Shown here in pieces: positions 61,772 through 64,000 of a DNA stretch of 64,000 bases; within the stretch, counting starts at the first letter, position 1; the number at the start of each line of letters is the position of its first letter. The DNA is taken from positions 1-64,000 of the forward strand of contig NZ_JAVDBT010000003.1 of NCBI RefSeq assembly GCF_030848395.1. Reading direction: 5' to 3'. The position numbers and the translations under genes are program-made. Source of the DNA: Pseudogemmobacter lacusdianii. GTDB taxonomy: Bacteria; Pseudomonadota; Alphaproteobacteria; Rhodobacterales; Rhodobacteraceae. Below the pieces are notes generated by a model. The model did not search any database, was not told the origin of the DNA, and worked only from the letters and a program-made list of their open reading frames with translations.

Positions 61772-61799
61772 AGCGCAAGGGCCTATCCTTCCGCGCCCG

Positions 61800-61816
61800 C
61801 GCTTGCAACCCAAGCG
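61800..61816. promoter_or_regulatory. 17-bp palindrome in the divergent promoter region
   Basis: CGCTTG-CAACC-CAAGCG is a perfect palindrome with 6-bp arms, midway between the XRE-cupin start and the acyl-CoA synthetase start. Candidate operator of that regulator. Confidence 0.5.
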
Positions 61817-61838
61817 GCGCGCGCCTATTCCAAACCCT

Positions 61839-63311
61839 ATGGATATGCGTGAATTCAACCTTGCCGCTTATGTGTTAAACGCCGGTGAAGCGGTGCCCGA
61901 AAAGATCGCTCTGGCGATCTTGGGCCTGACCGGGGCTGAGCGGTGGAGCTATGGCCGCCTGATCGGCGCGGTGCGCGGATGTGGCACCTGGCTCTCGCAA
62001 CGCGCCGCCCCGGGTGATCGGATCTTGATCCGCATGGCCAATACGCCCGCCTATCCGGTGCTTTATCTCGGCGCGATCGCCGCTGGCATGGTCCCGGTGG
62101 CGACCTCGCCCCTCCTCACCACGCCCGAGATCACCCGCATGGCCGCGCTGATCCGGCCCCGGCTGATCCTCACCGATCCCGGCATCGCTTTGCCCGAAAC
62201 CCTGCCCCATTCCACCGCGCTCCCCGCCGATCTGGCCGCATGGGAGGCCAGCCGTCCCTGCCCCTATCACCTCGGTGATGCCGAGCGTGAGGCCTATATC
62301 GTCTTCACCTCGGGCACCTCTGGCAGGCCCATGGCCGTGCGCCACGCCCATCGCGCCATCCTCGCGCGGCAAAAGATGCACCAAGGCTGGGAGGGGCTGA
62401 CCCCGCAAGACCGCATGATGCATGCCGGGGCCTTCAACTGGACCTATACGATGGGCACCGGGCTTTTGGACCCTTGGACGCTGGGTGCCACCGCCCTCAT
62501 CCCCGGCGCGCAGGTGCCGCAAGAGCATCTTGGCCTTCTCATTAAGCGCCATGATGCGACGATCTTCGCCGGCTCGCCTGCGCATTTCCGCCGCCTCTTG
62601 CGTAATCCTCTGCCCCCGATGCCGCGCCTGCGCCATGCGCTCTCGGCCGGTGAAGCCCTGCCGCCTGCGGTTCGCCAAGCCTGGCGTGACACCACCGGGA
62701 CCGAGATCCACGAGGCCTACGGCATGTCCGAGATCTCGACCTTCATCTCGGCCAGCCCCGACCGGCCTGCCCCGCCCAATGCCACCGGCTTCCCGCAGCA
62801 GGGCCGCCGCATCGCGGTGCTGTCCCCCGAAGGCCAAGCCCTGCCGCCGGGTGAGATGGGCCAGCTTGCCATCTCGACCAAAGACCAAGGGCTGATGCTG
62901 TCCTACCTCGATCAACCGCCGCCCGAGGGCGATTGGTTCGTCACCGGTGACCTTGTTCACCAAGGCTGGGACGGGGCGATCCATTACGCCGGGCGCGCCG
63001 ATGAGATGATGAACCCCGGTGGCATCCGCGTCTCCCCGCGTGAGGTGGAACTGGCGCTGTCCGACCTTCCCGGCGTCACCGAACTTGCCGTGACCGAGAT
63101 CGCAGCCGCCGATGGCGCAAGTTTCATTGCGTGCTTTTACGCAGGCGATACCTTGCCGGAATATGAAGCCGCTGCCTTTGCGGCCGAACGCTTGGCGCGT
63201 TACAAGCAGCCCCGCGCTTGGGTGCAGCTTGACGCCCTTCCTCGTACCGCCTCGGCCAAGATCAACCGCCGCGCCTTGGCGGCGCTTTATCCGAAAGACC
63301 CGCAACGATGA
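61839..63311 (+). CDS. acyl-CoA synthetase / AMP-dependent ligase
   Basis: A 490-residue ANL-superfamily ligase that adenylates a carboxylic acid and transfers it to CoA. Motifs: phosphate loop FTSGTSGRPM (156-165), AYGMSE, the adenosine-binding GDWFVTGDLVHQGWDG, the hinge GRADEMMNPGGIRVSPREVE, and the late catalytic lysine in RTASAKINR. The closest subgroup by pattern is the aryl/benzoate-CoA ligase-like family, but the acid substrate is not readable. The ATG at 61839 (or 61845) starts the family-like N-terminus. The next gene overlaps by 4 bases and a transporter follows, so the operon may degrade an imported aromatic or branched acid. Confidence 0.9.
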   Translation: MDMREFNLAAYVLNAGEAVPEKIALAILGLTGAERWSYGRLIGAVRGCGTWLSQRAAPGDRILIRMANTPAYPVLYLGAIAAGMVPVATSPLLTTPEITRMAALIRPRLILTDPGIALPETLPHSTALPADLAAWEASRPCPYHLGDAEREAYIVFTSGTSGRPMAVRHAHRAILARQKMHQGWEGLTPQDRMMHAGAFNWTYTMGTGLLDPWTLGATALIPGAQVPQEHLGLLIKRHDATIFAGSPAHFRRLLRNPLPPMPRLRHALSAGEALPPAVRQAWRDTTGTEIHEAYGMSEISTFISASPDRPAPPNATGFPQQGRRIAVLSPEGQALPPGEMGQLAISTKDQGLMLSYLDQPPPEGDWFVTGDLVHQGWDGAIHYAGRADEMMNPGGIRVSPREVELALSDLPGVTELAVTEIAAADGASFIACFYAGDTLPEYEAAAFAAERLARYKQPRAWVQLDALPRTASAKINRRALAALYPKDPQR

Positions 63312-63946
63312 CCCCCATCCGGCTTGATATCTTCGCCGATCCGATCTGCCCTTGGTGCTATGTCGGCAAAGCCAATCTTGAGCGCGCTTTGGAAGCCGCC
63401 GCCGATCACCCTTTCATCATCCAGTGGCATCCGTTCCAGCTGAACCCCGATATGCCGCCCGAAGGTGTCGCCAAACGCGCTTGGCTCGAAGAGAAATTCG
63501 GTGGTGCCGCCAAGGTCGATGCCGTGCATGACCGGCTGCGCGAAGTGGCCCGTGCCGCTGGCCTGCCACTGAACCCCGATGTGCCAAAACGCATCCCCAA
63601 CACGCTCAACGCCCATCGGCTGATCCATTGGGCCGGGGTTGAGGGCCGCCAAGCCGCTGTCGTCTCGGCGCTTTACCGCGCCTATTGGGCCGAAGGCCGT
63701 GACATTGGCAACACGGGCGTCCTTGCCGATATCGCCGGAGCCGCCGGTATGGACCGCGCCGCCACCGCACGACTTCTGGACAGTGACGCCGATTCCGACG
63801 ATATCGCAGCCCGGGATGCCGATGCCCGCGCGAAGGGCGTGTCCTCCGTGCCGACCTGGCTGATCGGCCAACATTATGTCGTCACCGGCGCCCAGCCCCC
63901 CGAACTTTGGGCCCAAGTGATCGACGACCTCAGGAAAGACCAATGA
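63308..63946 (+). CDS. DsbA-like oxidoreductase, FrnE/HCCA-isomerase family
   Basis: A 212-residue cytosolic DsbA-fold protein with C14-P-W-C17 in FADPICPWCYVG, the family's CPWC motif, and later cis-Pro region SSVPTWLI. FrnE-type proteins are dithiol oxidoreductases of cytoplasmic or glutathione metabolism, and relatives are 2-hydroxychromene-2-carboxylate isomerases. It overlaps the CoA-ligase stop (ATGA) and its own stop overlaps the next start, so it is fully coupled in the operon. An aromatic-acid pathway would favour an isomerase role, but CPWC favours redox. Confidence 0.88.
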   Translation: MTPIRLDIFADPICPWCYVGKANLERALEAAADHPFIIQWHPFQLNPDMPPEGVAKRAWLEEKFGGAAKVDAVHDRLREVARAAGLPLNPDVPKRIPNTLNAHRLIHWAGVEGRQAAVVSALYRAYWAEGRDIGNTGVLADIAGAAGMDRAATARLLDSDADSDDIAARDADARAKGVSSVPTWLIGQHYVVTGAQPPELWAQVIDDLRKDQ

Positions 63947-64000
63947 CCGAGCATATACCGAGTACCGCCAAGCGCTTGTCGCAAGGCGAGTTCATTGCGC
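63943..64000 (+). CDS. transporter, probable Bcr/CflA-type MFS (partial)
   Basis: Only the first 19 codons are in the window. The N-terminus MTEHIPSTAKRLSQGEFIA has the basic-R/K-L-S-x-G-E-F-I pattern before the first helix, common in Bcr/CflA drug-efflux MFS proteins of this family. It overlaps the FrnE-like stop by 4 bases, so it belongs to the same operon. The class is a guess from the leader alone. Confidence 0.5.
   Translation, partial: MTEHIPSTAKRLSQGEFIA

Overview
The window reads as chromosome of an alphaproteobacterium of the Rhodobacteraceae (Rhodobacter/Gemmobacter-like). The reasons are an ALAS-type HemA close to the Rhodobacter enzyme and preceded by a perfect FNR/FnrL box, a GTTC-N7-GTTC alphaproteobacterial SOS box before uvrA, an IscR without the usual cysteine triad heading a SUF operon, high GC, and many short intergenic hairpins. 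Almost all of it is core genome; the two accessory-looking stretches are the first 2.1 kb and about 47.8-48.7 kb.

Left end (1-2145): three unrecognised genes of lower GC, then a terminator, a cluster of CAGTTCA/TGAACTG repeats and the 3' half of a tRNA-Val(TAC) ending in CCA. This looks like the right boundary of an element integrated in tRNA-Val, with the rest of the element and the intact tRNA lying before position 1.

2.3-20 kb: pirin; two identical tRNA-Asp genes, each with its own promoter and hairpin; a GNAT enzyme; an M20 dipeptidase; hemA behind an FnrL site; a RodZ-like protein and ispG; a DsbA-like oxidoreductase; an aminotransferase; then envelope genes (amidase AmiC, PBP1A), prfB without a frameshift site, a lipoprotein, and a bactofilin/LytM peptidase pair.

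20-38 kb: bcp; a giant AsmA-like protein; queA; two MFS transporters; DUF924; lpd; uvrA; typA; a YitT membrane protein; icd; and a tight minus-strand run of HD hydrolase, small hypothetical and alpha/beta hydrolase.

38.9-47.8 kb: an iron-responsive operator candidate, then iscR, cysteine desulfurase, sufB, YbjQ-like, a methyltransferase-like gene, sufC, sufD, two Yip1-like membrane proteins and sufS, all on one strand and closed by a hairpin and tRNA-Arg(CCG). This is a complete SUF Fe-S assembly operon with four passengers of unknown role.

47.8-64 kb: a decayed outer-membrane protein; a LuxR solo; a structured small-RNA candidate; rpsB-tsf; psuK-psuG; DUF502; a patatin/bdhA pair; an orphan YejA-type binding protein with a possible antisense transcript in its leader; an entericidin-like lipoprotein; a Ser/Thr kinase-UspA fusion coupled to a metallophosphoesterase; and an XRE-cupin regulator divergent from an acyl-CoA synthetase / FrnE / Bcr-type transporter operon cut by the window edge.

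All calls are from reading the sequence by eye; no database search was run.
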